Positions 33,723-44,677 of a DNA stretch of 64,000 nucleotides are shown here, in pieces. A program made the translations under genes and the position numbers. Origin of the DNA: Pseudoselenomonas ruminantium (GTDB lineage Bacteria > Bacillota > Negativicutes > Selenomonadales > Selenomonadaceae); NCBI GenBank assembly GCA_902781305.1, contig CACZIV010000007.1, positions 1 through 64,000 on the forward strand, written 5' to 3'. The notes beneath the pieces were generated by a model. It saw nothing but the letters and a program-made list of their open reading frames with translations, searched no databases and was not told the origin of the DNA. Numbering within the stretch: the first letter of the stretch is position 1; every line of letters begins with the position of its first letter.

Positions 33723-36246
33723 TCTGCCGGAAGCGGCCCCGAAAAAAAGAATGCTCAGCTTCACCCTGCACCTTATGGGGCGGTTTCTGCTCTTTTTCGC
33801 CATTCTGCTGTTCATCGGCTTTGCCCTGCAGAGCAAAATGACAGAATCCCTCAACCATGAAGCGGAAAAATTCAGCACCCGGCAGGGCGAACTGCTGTCC
33901 TTCGTCTATCACAATCTGTTCCGGGCAGAAATGGCGGAATTGAATAAAGCCGCCAACCTGATTGCTGCGGGAAAAATCACACCCACGGACGGCGTGCAGG
34001 CCATCAGCAGTCCGGGACAGCAAGGCGGGCTTTTGGATATCAACGGCAACAGCCTCATCGGCATTGCCCTGCCCGAAAAAGCACGCCTGCAATGTGCCCG
34101 CACCCTGCAGGGTGAAGCCAGCTGGCGCTATTACAAGGATATGGGGCTGGTCGCCATGGTTCCGGTCTACGAAGGGCCTGTCGTCCGTTATGTCCTCTGC
34201 AAACTCTACACCGATACCGGCCTGCAGGACGGCACGTCCCCCTTCCATTTTTCCGCCCAAAAGGAGGACGAAAAAGTCCTGCTCTACGATACGGCCACCC
34301 AACAGGTAATCGTCCCCTTCCATGACTATACCGAAAGCCCCTTCTATGATGCAGCCAAAAATGCACCATTAGGGCTGGATAAACTGCTGGAAAAACTAAG
34401 CAGCGGTCAGGAAGCCGATGTCTCCATTTTTGACCCAGAACTGAACGCCGACTACATGCTCTCTGCTGCCCCCATCCCCGATACCCCATTTCTGGCCATC
34501 GGCTATCGGGAATGGCGTTCCCTGATGACCGGCATCACCAACATCCACCTGATTGTCCTTTGGGTCTTCGGTCTGCTGGTCGTATTGTTCTGCGTATTCA
34601 TCCTCTACAGCTTTGCCAATCAGGTCGCCGCCGAGGAAAGCACGGCCCTGCGAGAAGCCCGCGACGAAGCCCTGCGAGCCAATCAGGCCAAAAGCGAATT
34701 TCTCGCCAATATGAGCCACGAAATCCGTACACCCCTCAACGCCATTCTGGGCATGAACGAAATGATTATGCGCAATGCCAGCGGCACCATGAAAAAATAT
34801 GCCTTCAACATCAAGAGCGCCGGCGATACCCTGCTGTCCATCATCAACGACATTTTGGACTTTTCCAAAATCGAATCCGGCAAAATGGAAATCGTGCCCG
34901 TCAGCTACAGCCTGAGTTCTGTGCTCAACGATGTGTACAACATGGTCAGCTACAAGGCCGGGCAAAAAGGACTCGCCTTCCACATGGAAGTTGACCCCCA
35001 TATCCCCGATGCCCTATGCGGCGATGAAGTCCGCCTGCGGCAAGTGGTCGTAAATATCCTCAACAATGCAGTCAAATATACCCCCAAAGGTTCCGTGACC
35101 TTCAAGGTGCAGGCTGCAGATAATCTGCCAGATGGACAGCTTGTTCTGGAATTTATCACGCAGGACACCGGTATCGGCATCCGTGAAGAAGATAAAGCCA
35201 AACTCTTTGCCAAATTCCAACGGCTGGATTTGGAAAAGAACCGCAATATCGAAGGCACAGGCTTAGGCCTGGCCATCACCGTACGACTGACGGAAATGAT
35301 GCAGGGCAGCATAGCCGTAGACAGTGTTTACGGCGAAGGCAGCACCTTCACCATCCGCCTGCCCCAAACGGTAGAAAAAGACGACCCCATCGGCGATTTT
35401 AATGCCCGCATCGAAGCGGCACTGCGGGAAGAAAAAAGTTACCAGGAAAGCTTCACCGCCCCCGCAGGCAAAATTCTGGTCGTGGACGATAACGACATGA
35501 ACCTGACCGTAGTACAAAGCCTATTGGAAAAAACACAGCTGCAAATCCATACCGCCAGCAGCGGTAAGGAATGCCTGGCAAAAATCGCCCAAGAACACTA
35601 CGACATCGTCTTTTTGGACCACATGATGCCGGAAATGGACGGCATCGAAACCCTGCAACGGGCAAAAAAACTACCAAACAGCCAATGCCCGCATACACCA
35701 TACATCGCCCTGACCGCCAATGCCGTAGCCGGCGTCAAGGACATGTTCCTCGAAAAAGGCTTCGACGATTACCTCTCCAAGCCTGTAGACGGCAAGACCT
35801 TGGAACGCATGGTACAAAAATACCTTCCTCCGGAAAAGATAAAACCTGCCGGAGAAAGCACCGCTTCTCCAGCAGAAGAACAAATCGACCTGCCCACCGC
35901 CCTCAAATACTGCGGCGACAATGAGGAGATGCAAAAAAAATTCCTCACGATGTTCGTTTCCCGCCGGGAAGCCGTAACCAAACAGCTCAACAACGATTGG
36001 GAGACCCAAAACCTCGCGGATTACACCACCCATGTCCACGCCTTGAAATCCACCGCCCTCGCCATCGGCGGCGTAAAACTCTCCGAAGCCGCCAAATCTT
36101 TGGAAATGGCAGGCCACGCCTACTGTGACGGGCCCGAGGAAGAAAAGGACAATCACCTGCAGTACATCAGGGAGCATCATAGCGAAACCCTTGAACTCTA
36201 CGCAAAACTGGCCGCTGAAGCACAGATACGCTTTGGCATAAGCTGA
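33709..36246 (+). CDS. Hybrid sensor histidine kinase with Cache-like sensor, receiver and Hpt domains
   Basis: 845 residues. In order: membrane helix (about 18-40), extracytoplasmic Cache-like domain (about 42-275), membrane helix (about 280-305), HisKA with [18 protein letters not shown] (His about 341), GHKL ATPase ([31 protein letters not shown]), receiver ([12 protein letters not shown], Asp in [12 protein letters not shown]), and a C-terminal Hpt domain ([14 protein letters not shown]). The start is TTG 33709 behind AAGGGAG. The four-step phosphorelay architecture needs a downstream regulator; the CheY-like protein of the same cluster is a candidate. Confidence 0.92.
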   Translation: MKQNNLPEAAPKKRMLSFTLHLMGRFLLFFAILLFIGFALQSKMTESLNHEAEKFSTRQGELLSFVYHNLFRAEMAELNKAANLIAAGKITPTDGVQAISSPGQQGGLLDINGNSLIGIALPEKARLQCARTLQGEASWRYYKDMGLVAMVPVYEGPVVRYVLCKLYTDTGLQDGTSPFHFSAQKEDEKVLLYDTATQQVIVPFHDYTESPFYDAAKNAPLGLDKLLEKLSSGQEADVSIFDPELNADYMLSAAPIPDTPFLAIGYREWRSLMTGITNIHLIVLWVFGLLVVLFCVFILYSFANQVAAEESTALREARDEALRANQAKSEFLANMSHEIRTPLNAILGMNEMIMRNASGTMKKYAFNIKSAGDTLLSIINDILDFSKIESGKMEIVPVSYSLSSVLNDVYNMVSYKAGQKGLAFHMEVDPHIPDALCGDEVRLRQVVVNILNNAVKYTPKGSVTFKVQAADNLPDGQLVLEFITQDTGIGIREEDKAKLFAKFQRLDLEKNRNIEGTGLGLAITVRLTEMMQGSIAVDSVYGEGSTFTIRLPQTVEKDDPIGDFNARIEAALREEKSYQESFTAPAGKILVVDDNDMNLTVVQSLLEKTQLQIHTASSGKECLAKIAQEHYDIVFLDHMMPEMDGIETLQRAKKLPNSQCPHTPYIALTANAVAGVKDMFLEKGFDDYLSKPVDGKTLERMVQKYLPPEKIKPAGESTASPAEEQIDLPTALKYCGDNEEMQKKFLTMFVSRREAVTKQLNNDWETQNLADYTTHVHALKSTALAIGGVKLSEAAKSLEMAGHAYCDGPEEEKDNHLQYIREHHSETLELYAKLAAEAQIRFGIS

Positions 36247-36261
36247 CAATTTTGCAAAATG

Positions 36262-36294
36262 AAAAGCCCTGCGAACGAACTTCGCAGGGCTTTT
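36262..36294. terminator. Bidirectional terminator between kinase and mannose-type PTS genes
   Basis: AAAAGCCCTGCGAA (36262-36275) pairs with TTCGCAGGGCTTTT (36281-36294); T-runs occur in both readings. Confidence 0.9.
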
Positions 36295-36345
36295 CGGGAA
36301 TGAATATATAATGGAATGTGTATGTAGACTACTACTGGACTTATC

Positions 36346-37140
36346 TTAGGCGAAAAGACCAACAGCGTAGCCAGCAATGCCAAGGGCGAAGAGGCCCAGG
36401 ATGATAAACATGCAGGCAAAGGTCATCAGCAGAGGAACAATGCCAGGCATCAGACTGTCGAGGAGGCTCTGAACCGTGGTAACAACCTGCTCACCCTGGC
36501 TGTTCGTATAAGAGGACAGTACCAGAGGCATGTTGACCGTGGTCCATTTTGCTACGAGAGCACCCATAACCAGAAGACCGAGTACGGAGGAACCTTCCGT
36601 GAGGTAACGCATGCGGTTGCCGCCTACTTCGTTTACAAGTTCCGTACCTTTATCATAGCCGTACATTACGCCGTACCAGTTCGTGAGCAGGCGAATGACG
36701 TTGAACGCGATGAAGAAAATCAGCGGGCCAACCAAGCTGCCCGTCAGAGCAACACCAGCACCGAGAGCGGCGAGAACCGGACGGAGCGTGCCCCAGAAAA
36801 TCGGGTCACCGACACCAGCCAGAGGACCAATCAGACCTACTTTAACGCCGGACAGGGTGTCCTCACCGATATCAGCGCCATTGGCCTTCTTTTCTTCCAT
36901 TGCGGCAATGATACCCATAATCGGGGTTGCCAGGAACGGCTGCGTGTTGAAGAATTCGAGGTGACGTTTCAAGGAACGCTTGTATTCTTCCGGGTCATCT
37001 TTATAGAGCTTCTTGAGTGCCGGAATCAGAGACACGCAGAAACCGATAGCCTGCATACGCTCGAAGTTGAAGGAGCCGAGCAGGAAGTTGGAACGGATAA
37101 AAATCGATACGAGATCGCCTTTAGTGAGCTGTTTTTCCAT
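36346..37140 (-). CDS. manZ: PTS mannose/fructose/sorbose family EIID
   Basis: 264 residues, membrane subunit EIID: typical start KLTKGDLVSIFIRSNFLLGSFNFERMQ, then PFLATPIMGIIAAMEE, VGLIGPLAGVGDPIFWGT and C-terminal helices. It forms the permease with EIIC. It is last of the minus-strand unit EIIB-EIIC-EIID, 15 bases after EIIC. The symbol follows the family; the substrate (mannose, fructose, sorbose or an amino sugar) is not fixed. Confidence 0.93.
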   Translation of the reverse strand: MEKQLTKGDLVSIFIRSNFLLGSFNFERMQAIGFCVSLIPALKKLYKDDPEEYKRSLKRHLEFFNTQPFLATPIMGIIAAMEEKKANGADIGEDTLSGVKVGLIGPLAGVGDPIFWGTLRPVLAALGAGVALTGSLVGPLIFFIAFNVIRLLTNWYGVMYGYDKGTELVNEVGGNRMRYLTEGSSVLGLLVMGALVAKWTTVNMPLVLSSYTNSQGEQVVTTVQSLLDSLMPGIVPLLMTFACMFIILGLFALGIAGYAVGLFA

Positions 37141-37155
37141 GAGTCGAACCTCCCC

Positions 37156-37953
37156 TTACATCAAATCAGAATCGTCAATCGCATCCAGCGGGTCACTGGA
37201 ACCGCCAGCAGCTGCGCCGTTCAGTTCGCGCTGCAGACCACGGATGTGGAAGAAAGCAGCGATAAGACCGATAGCACCGAAACCGATGAGGTTAACGTTG
37301 GTGAATACAGCGATGAGGAAGCCGAGGAAGAAGTACGGCATGAGGGACTTGGCGTTCATCATATTGATAACCATTGCATAACCAACAACGACGATGAAAC
37401 CACCGGAAACCTGCAGACCGCGGGTGATAACTTCCGGAATGGAAGCCAGCATGGAGTTAACCGTGTCCGTACCGGCAACAGCAGCAACGATAGCAGCCGG
37501 AACAGCTACGCGGATGCCCTGCAGCAGCAGACCGCCGATATGGCACATTTCAATACCGAAAGCATTGCCTTCCAGAGCAAATTTATCTGCCAGATGCTGG
37601 AAGAATACGGTGATGGTACGAACGAAGATGGTGAGAACCTGACCAGCAGCGGCAAGAGGTACGGCCAGTGCGATACCGGCGCCGATGGACTGATGGCCAA
37701 CGATTACGAGGATTGCGGAAACTACGGAAGCCAGAGCCGCATCCGGTGCCATTGCTGCACCGACGTTCATCCAGCCCAAAGCCAGCATCTCCAGCGTACC
37801 GCCAAGGATAATACCCGTCGTCATATCACCTAAAACAAGACCAACCAGCGTGCAGGCAACCAGTGGACGATGGAACTGTGCTTCGTCGAGCACACTTCCC
37901 ATACCAGCGATGGCGGCCACCACGATGAGCAGAATAAATTGTACACTCGTCAT
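37156..37953 (-). CDS. manY: PTS mannose/fructose/sorbose family EIIC
   Basis: 265 residues, membrane channel subunit EIIC (QFHRPLVACTLVGLVLGDMTTGIILGGTLEMLALGWMN near residues 25-62 is a family hallmark). It sits between the EIIB gene (58 bases) and EIID (15 bases). Confidence 0.93.
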   Translation of the reverse strand: MTSVQFILLIVVAAIAGMGSVLDEAQFHRPLVACTLVGLVLGDMTTGIILGGTLEMLALGWMNVGAAMAPDAALASVVSAILVIVGHQSIGAGIALAVPLAAAGQVLTIFVRTITVFFQHLADKFALEGNAFGIEMCHIGGLLLQGIRVAVPAAIVAAVAGTDTVNSMLASIPEVITRGLQVSGGFIVVVGYAMVINMMNAKSLMPYFFLGFLIAVFTNVNLIGFGAIGLIAAFFHIRGLQRELNGAAAGGSSDPLDAIDDSDLM

Positions 37954-38011
37954 AATGAATTAATCCCCCTTCGAGATTCCTGATGATAATTCCCTGAATG
38001 AATTTACGCGA

Positions 38012-38503
38012 TTAAGCCAAACCTTTAGCTTTCAGCGCCGACATCAAATCGCCTTTTGGTTCGCTGGCAAGCTTGCGGATTTCCACTTCGATGCCCATTT
38101 CCTGCAGTTCGAGCAGAGCCTTGACATCATCCGGATTTACGGCAACAGCGCTGGAAATCAGCGTATCGCCATCTTTGTAAGTCATGCCGCCCAGATTAAC
38201 GGACTTGAACGGAATGCCGCCCTTAACTGCACGAACCACATCAGCGGGTTTCGTGAACAGGAACAGCGTCTTGAATGCATCATACTTCGGGTTCTTGTAA
38301 GCTTCGCAAGCCTTCTCCACAGGCACAACATAAGCTTTGATTCCCGGAGGAGCAACCTGCAGCAGGAGCTTCTTTCTCATTTCGTCCTGAGCAACTTCGT
38401 CGCTGCAGCACATGATACGGTTACAGCCCGTTACCTTCGTCCAAACAGTTGCGACCTGACCATGAATCAGACGGTCGTCAATACGGCAAAATGCGATTTC
38501 CAT
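38012..38503 (-). CDS. PTS mannose/fructose/sorbose family EIIB
   Basis: 163-residue cytoplasmic EIIB with phospho-histidine 14 in CRIDDRLIHGQVATVW. It receives phosphate from an EIIA-Man, but no EIIA of that family is in this window, so it must come from a gene elsewhere. First gene of the operon; the RpiR regulator is encoded divergently upstream. Confidence 0.93.
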   Translation of the reverse strand: MEIAFCRIDDRLIHGQVATVWTKVTGCNRIMCCSDEVAQDEMRKKLLLQVAPPGIKAYVVPVEKACEAYKNPKYDAFKTLFLFTKPADVVRAVKGGIPFKSVNLGGMTYKDGDTLISSAVAVNPDDVKALLELQEMGIEVEIRKLASEPKGDLMSALKAKGLA

Positions 38504-38590
38504 AATTCATTCCCCTTTCGGAATTTCTCCTGCACGATTTTCCCCAATCGGTGCAAGATAGTTAAGCTTTGTTTTTTTCTGACAATAAGA

Positions 38591-38665
38591 ATTATAATAG
38601 CAAACTCGGTCAAAGTCAGCTGAACTATGTCACAACTTTATAAATAATTGCATGACATTTGTCAT
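38591..38665 (-). promoter_or_regulatory. Promoter and possible operator of the mannose-type PTS operon
   Basis: Minus-strand TATAAT (38596-38591), 17-base spacer and CTGACT (38619-38614). Upstream of the -35 lies the 14-base palindrome ATGACATTTGTCAT (38652-38665), with a half-related CTATGTCA at 38625. In the divergent gap this could control the operon, the regulator gene or both. Confidence 0.5.
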
Positions 38666-38762
38666 AGATAGCGTTTACTTCAATAAAAAATAAATAAAAA
38701 TATTGCTATCATACGTTTTTCTTATATAATGAAGACAGAATAATAACGAAGGAGTGGTTGCT

Positions 38763-39626
38763 GTGCGCCTGTTAAAAGCCATGCAGGAAGGAGAGCGCTT
38801 TTCCTCCACAGAGGAAAATATCGTCGAATATATCTTAGCTCATCCCGCTCAGATTTCCGAAATGACGACCCGTGAACTGGCGGAAAAAACCTATACCAGT
38901 CCCGCCGCCATCTTCCGTCTGTGTCAAAAGTTAGGTCTGAAGGGCTACAATGAATTCAAGATAAAATTCACCAGTGAGGTAAACCGGACGCTGCCCTGTG
39001 GTGCCCATATCATGCACCGCCCCATCACGGACAAGGACTCCACCTCCGATATCATCCGCATGTTGGCACAGCTCGAAATCGAGGCCATTGAGGAAACGAA
39101 GAATGAAATGGACGCCGCCCAAATGGAACGGATAGCAAACATCCTGGATAAAGCGGCCATCATCGACATCTATGCTTATGACCAAAATTATTCACTCGCA
39201 CAGATGGCCGTATATAACTTCCTGCAGGTGAAAAAGACCGCTGTGGCCCATAACTCCCTGAACAGTCAGCTTTGTGCCGCACTGGTCACGGATTCCAGTC
39301 ATGCCGCCATTATCATCAGCCGCTCCGGTATCAATCAGCGCCTGATTCGCACGGCGAAAATCCTGAAGAAACGCAAGGTCAAAACGATTCTGCTCTCCGT
39401 AAACCGTGAAACAGAACTTGCCGGGCTCTGCGATGAATTTCTCTATGTCGCCAATACGTTGGAGTATTTGGATATGGGCGGCAATATCTTCAGTGTCGGC
39501 GCCCGCTATTACTTTGATGTGATGGTAAGCATGCTCCTCTCCCGCCATTTCAAGGATGTAGAAAGCTTCTATACAGAATTTGAAGATTACCTTGGCCATC
39601 CCGAGGACAAAAATCGTTTATGGTAA
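38763..39626 (+). CDS. RpiR/MurR family transcriptional regulator
   Basis: 287 residues: N-terminal RpiR helix-turn-helix (FSSTEENIVEYILAHP, TTRELAEKTYTSPAAIFRLCQKLGLKGYNEFK) and a C-terminal SIS sugar-phosphate domain (IDIYAYDQNYSLAQMAVYNFL, HAAIIISRSGINQRLI). The start is GTG 38763, 8 bases from AAGGAG; the GTG at 38754 lies inside that site. It stands between the divergent mannose-type operon and the beta-glucoside operon downstream, and likely senses a phosphosugar from one of them. Confidence 0.9.
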   Translation: MRLLKAMQEGERFSSTEENIVEYILAHPAQISEMTTRELAEKTYTSPAAIFRLCQKLGLKGYNEFKIKFTSEVNRTLPCGAHIMHRPITDKDSTSDIIRMLAQLEIEAIEETKNEMDAAQMERIANILDKAAIIDIYAYDQNYSLAQMAVYNFLQVKKTAVAHNSLNSQLCAALVTDSSHAAIIISRSGINQRLIRTAKILKKRKVKTILLSVNRETELAGLCDEFLYVANTLEYLDMGGNIFSVGARYYFDVMVSMLLSRHFKDVESFYTEFEDYLGHPEDKNRLW

Positions 39627-39642
39627 CCATAAAAAAGAATAC

Positions 39643-39676
39643 AAAACCGGAACGTTGTTTCACGCGTTTCGGTTTT
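39643..39676 (+). terminator. Terminator of the rpiR-type gene
   Basis: AAAACCGGAACG (39643-39654) pairs imperfectly with CGTTTCGGTTTTT (from 39665), followed by a T-run to 39679. Confidence 0.75.
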
Positions 39677-39708
39677 TTTATTCTTTTGTCGAAACACATA
39701 ACCGCAAT

Positions 39709-39784
39709 CGTCTGAATCTATTGAAACGACATAAAAGTGATGATATAGTGAACTTGTCTTAAGGCAAACGCATTGATTCAGACG
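39709..39784 (+). promoter_or_regulatory. Beta-glucoside operon promoter bracketed by a perfect inverted repeat
   Basis: TTGAAA (39721-39726), 17-base spacer, TATAGT (39744-39749): a good promoter with start near 39756. CGTCTGAATC (39709-39718) just upstream of the -35 and its exact complement GATTCAGACG (39775-39784) downstream of the start are 66 bases apart, about six helical turns. That is the pattern of paired operators for a repressor that loops DNA, possibly the RpiR protein encoded upstream. Confidence 0.65.
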
Positions 39785-39805
39785 TTTTACAAAGGAGTTA
39801 TCAAA

Positions 39806-41152
39806 ATGAACAAACAAGAGATGTTCGATAAGTTCATCGAGTTCATGGGGCGCTTCGCGGAAATCCGCGCCGTAGCTGCTCTGCGCGATGGCTTTATCAT
39901 GACTACCCCCTTTACCATCTGCGGCTCAGTCTTCCTGCTGCTGGCAAACCTGCCGATTCCGGGTTATGCCGAATTCATGGCCGGAATGTTCGGCCCCAAC
40001 TGGACTGACCCATTAAATGCTGTTTCCGGTGCTACGTTCAGTGTGTTGGCCCTGATTGCCGTTCTGGCTATCACTTACAAATATGTGGAAGGCGAAGGCT
40101 GCGATGCGATTATGGCTTCGATTCTGGCTCTTTCCACGTTCCTGATTCTCCTGCCCCCCACGGTGACAGCCGAAGGCGGTGCTGTTGTGGACAACATCAT
40201 CCCTAAGGCCTGGGCAGGCAGTAACGGTGTTATCACCGCGATTCTCGTTAGTTTTGTCGTTTCTTGGGTGTTCTGCTACTGTGAGAAGAATCACATCGGC
40301 ATCAAGATGCCTCCCTCCGTTCCTGGCGGTGTAGCCAAGGCTTTTGAAGCCCTGACTCCGGGCATGGTTCTCTTTACGCTCGGTGCTGCCATCTATGGCC
40401 TCTGCCATTTCGTGGGCGCTACGACTTTCCCGGAACTCATCTTTGCTATGGTACAGACGCCGCTGCAGGGTCTTTCCGATACGCTGATTGGCGGTTCCAT
40501 TATCGCTGCTCTCCAGAGCATCCTGTTCTGGGCTGGTATTCACGGCCCCAACGTGGTTGGCGGTGTGGTAAACCCCATTCTGATTGCCAACTCCCTTGAC
40601 AATCAGGCAATCCTTAACGCAGGTATGAGCCTTGCAGGTAATCCCGATGCCAAAATCATCACGATTCAGGTTACCGATGTATTCATCAAATCCGGCGGCT
40701 GCGGCATCACCATGGGCCTCCTGATTGCCAGCTGGCTCTCCGCCAAGTCCTCTCAGATGAAATCCATTACGAAACTGGCTACAGTTCCTGGTCTCTTCAA
40801 CATCAACGAACCGGTTATCTTCGGTCTGCCGATTGTATTCAACCCGTTCCTGCTCGTTCCGTTCGTACTCGTTCCGCTGCTCGCGATTGTCATCACCTAT
40901 GCATCCATTGCCATCGGCTTTATGAGTCCATTCAGCGCTGTACAGATTCCCTGGACGACGCCGCCCATCATTGCAGGCCTGCTCTTGAATGGCTGGCAGG
41001 GCGCAGTCGTACAGATTATCGTTATCGCCATGAGTACTGCTGTGTACTTCCCCTTCGTCCGCGCTCAGGACAAAGCTATGCTGGCTGAAGAAATGGGTGA
41101 AGACAATAACGACAGCAATCAGGCAGATGGCGAACCCGCCCTGCACAACTAA
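39806..41152 (+). CDS. licC: PTS cellobiose/beta-glucoside EIIC
   Basis: 448-residue membrane EIIC of the lactose/cellobiose family: start KFIEFMGRFAEIRAVAALRDGFI, FWAGIHGPNVVGGVVNPI, and FNINEPVIFGLPIVFNPFLLVP. It imports a beta-glucoside disaccharide with the EIIB and EIIA encoded next. The start chosen is ATG 39806 after AAAGGAG. Confidence 0.93.
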   Translation: MNKQEMFDKFIEFMGRFAEIRAVAALRDGFIMTTPFTICGSVFLLLANLPIPGYAEFMAGMFGPNWTDPLNAVSGATFSVLALIAVLAITYKYVEGEGCDAIMASILALSTFLILLPPTVTAEGGAVVDNIIPKAWAGSNGVITAILVSFVVSWVFCYCEKNHIGIKMPPSVPGGVAKAFEALTPGMVLFTLGAAIYGLCHFVGATTFPELIFAMVQTPLQGLSDTLIGGSIIAALQSILFWAGIHGPNVVGGVVNPILIANSLDNQAILNAGMSLAGNPDAKIITIQVTDVFIKSGGCGITMGLLIASWLSAKSSQMKSITKLATVPGLFNINEPVIFGLPIVFNPFLLVPFVLVPLLAIVITYASIAIGFMSPFSAVQIPWTTPPIIAGLLLNGWQGAVVQIIVIAMSTAVYFPFVRAQDKAMLAEEMGEDNNDSNQADGEPALHN

Positions 41153-41206
41153 ATAACATTATTTATAACCTAAAACAACCTATATCGTTTGAAAGGATGA
41201 TTTATT

Positions 41207-41509
41207 ATGAAAAAGATTACGTTACTCTGTGCCGCAGGTATGAGCACCAGCATGCTGGTAAAAGCCATGCAGAAAGCTGCCGCTGAAGAAAACTTCGAAT
41301 GTGAAATCGCCGCTTATCCGACGTCTGAAGCAAAAGAAAAAGCTGCCGGCTCTGATGTGGTCCTCCTTGGCCCCCAGGTTCGTTTCCAGAAAGCCAAGAT
41401 TCAGGAACTTCTGCCCGGTATTCCCGTGGATGCCATTGACATGCGCATGTATGGCCGCATGGACGGCGCAGGTGTGCTGAAATTCGCCAAAGAAAAAATG
41501 CAGGCCTGA
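41207..41509 (+). CDS. licB: PTS cellobiose/beta-glucoside EIIB
   Basis: 100-residue EIIB with phospho-cysteine 8 in ITLLCAAGMSTSMLV. Second gene of the IIC-IIB-IIA-glucosidase operon, 54 bases after licC. Confidence 0.95.
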   Translation: MKKITLLCAAGMSTSMLVKAMQKAAAEENFECEIAAYPTSEAKEKAAGSDVVLLGPQVRFQKAKIQELLPGIPVDAIDMRMYGRMDGAGVLKFAKEKMQA

Positions 41510-41536
41510 TCACGAGTCGAAAGGTGGACTATATCC

Positions 41537-43313
<1,777 letters not shown>

Positions 43314-43322
43314 GACAGAATA

Positions 43323-43363
43323 AAAAATCCCGTGAACGACAAGCCGCCGTTCACGGGATTTTT
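43323..43363. terminator. Bidirectional terminator between the glucosidase gene and rnhA
   Basis: AAAAATCCCGTGAACG (43323-43338) pairs with CGTTCACGGGATTTTT (43348-43363). The outer AAAAATCCCGT/ACGGGATTTTT arms recur in the fruA terminator at 49481. Confidence 0.92.
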
Positions 43364-43375
43364 GCATATTAACAA

Positions 43376-44050
43376 TTATTGATATTTCATGGCCTCAGCC
43401 TTGGCCAGTTCATCACAGCGTTCATTCTGGGCAACACCTACATGGCCTTTAACCCAATGGAACCGCACCTGATGGGCACTAAAGGCCGCATCGAGCTGCT
43501 GCCACAAATCCTGATTCTTTACCGGAGTTCCCGCCGCCGTCACCCAGCCTTTGCGCTTCCACCCGACCATCCAGTTCTTCGTAAAGGCATTTTTGAGATA
43601 CTGACTGTCGGTGTACAGGTCGATTACCGAACCTTTACGAGCAAAAGACAACGCCTGCAGGGCTGCAGTCAGTTCCATGCGGTTGTTGGTCGTAGAGGGT
43701 TCCCCACCATGCAGTTCGGTGAGTTTGCCGTCCACCTGGTCGGCAATCACCGCTGCCCAGCCGCCCGGGCCATCGGGATTGCGCAGGCAGGAACCATCCG
43801 TGTAGATGATGTAATCTGCCGCATCGTCCATATTTACTGTCGGCTGTTCCGCAGACGGCGCAGACGCCCTGCCGCCGCCATAGGGAGGAACATAATCCAG
43901 ATTCAGCCATTTTGTCGCCTCATTTGGGTCGGTGAACCCCTTAAACCGCGCTCCCGGAAAGCCCTCAACCTGGGCCTTGCACTCTGCCCAGCTCGTAAAT
44001 ATTCCCGTCTTGCGCCCATTGCGCACCGCATAAACTTTTTTTCCTGCCAT
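43376..44050 (-). CDS. rnhA: Ribonuclease HI with N-terminal viroplasmin-like domain
   Basis: 224 residues. Residues 1-45 are the caulimovirus viroplasmin/RNase H1 N-terminal hybrid-binding domain (KKVYAVRNGRKTGIFTSWAECKAQVEGFPGARFKGF). After a linker the catalytic domain has the DEDD set: YTDGSCLRNPD, NRMELTAAL, LYTDSQYL and NERCDELAK. It degrades RNA in RNA-DNA hybrids; this fusion is common in Firmicutes and eukaryotes. Confidence 0.95.
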   Translation of the reverse strand: MAGKKVYAVRNGRKTGIFTSWAECKAQVEGFPGARFKGFTDPNEATKWLNLDYVPPYGGGRASAPSAEQPTVNMDDAADYIIYTDGSCLRNPDGPGGWAAVIADQVDGKLTELHGGEPSTTNNRMELTAALQALSFARKGSVIDLYTDSQYLKNAFTKNWMVGWKRKGWVTAAGTPVKNQDLWQQLDAAFSAHQVRFHWVKGHVGVAQNERCDELAKAEAMKYQ

Positions 44051-44059
44051 TACTTCTCC

Positions 44060-44656
44060 TTATCTTTCCCGCCAAGTCCAAATGCGTTCATGGATTTTGG
44101 CACGCTGCAATGCCTCATCCATCGCCTCGTAAGCCAACAGGCTCACATCCGCCTGCGTGGAATATTCGTCATGGAACTGGCGTGTTGCTCCTTTGCTGAA
44201 CACCTCATCTTTTGCCTTGTCATACCCCATAATCTCCACCGCAGCATAGCTATGGGTAATATGCCTGCCCCAGCGGTACCAGCTCATGGTCTCATACTGC
44301 TCATAGCCTGTCAACACCGGCAGAACGACCAAATCAGCTTGCAGCTTTTCGGCTACAGGACGCATGAGCTCTTTAAGTTTCCGTTTGCCCACAGCCTCCT
44401 GTTCAGCTTCCTCCAACGCCACTAGACACTCCTTTTCGGGAATATAGAAAACGGCATTTAAGGTGCTGTTCAACGGAACATGCAAGCTGCGGTCAATGCG
44501 TTTCTCCAAATTATCCTGCACATTTTGTGCCGGGTCCATCCGACTCTGCACCAGCAACGGAAACTGCGCGACCCGTAAAGGTATGCGTTCAGCGGCAAAA
44601 ACCTGCACAGACAATATACAAAAAAACAGTATGAAAAGCAATGTTATTTTCCGCAT
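44060..44656 (-). CDS. Secreted protein of unknown function (198 residues)
   Basis: A cleavable signal peptide (MRKITLLFILFFCILSVQVFAAE) and a soluble domain. VAEKLQADLVVLPVLTGYEQY is a conserved-looking core; the fold recalls small envelope proteins that perturb outer-membrane architecture, but I do not recognise the family. It is 9 bases upstream of rnhA on the same strand and 21 bases after yitT, so likely cotranscribed. Confidence 0.7.
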   Translation of the reverse strand: MRKITLLFILFFCILSVQVFAAERIPLRVAQFPLLVQSRMDPAQNVQDNLEKRIDRSLHVPLNSTLNAVFYIPEKECLVALEEAEQEAVGKRKLKELMRPVAEKLQADLVVLPVLTGYEQYETMSWYRWGRHITHSYAAVEIMGYDKAKDEVFSKGATRQFHDEYSTQADVSLLAYEAMDEALQRAKIHERIWTWRER

Positions 44657-44677
44657 AGTTGCACCACCTCACCGCTA

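Noticed and set aside
40013..41146. 377-codon minus-strand open frame opposite licC
   Set aside because: Mirror of a strongly biased permease gene; the translation is hydrophilic repeats of H, N, G and E typical of antisense hydrophobic genes.
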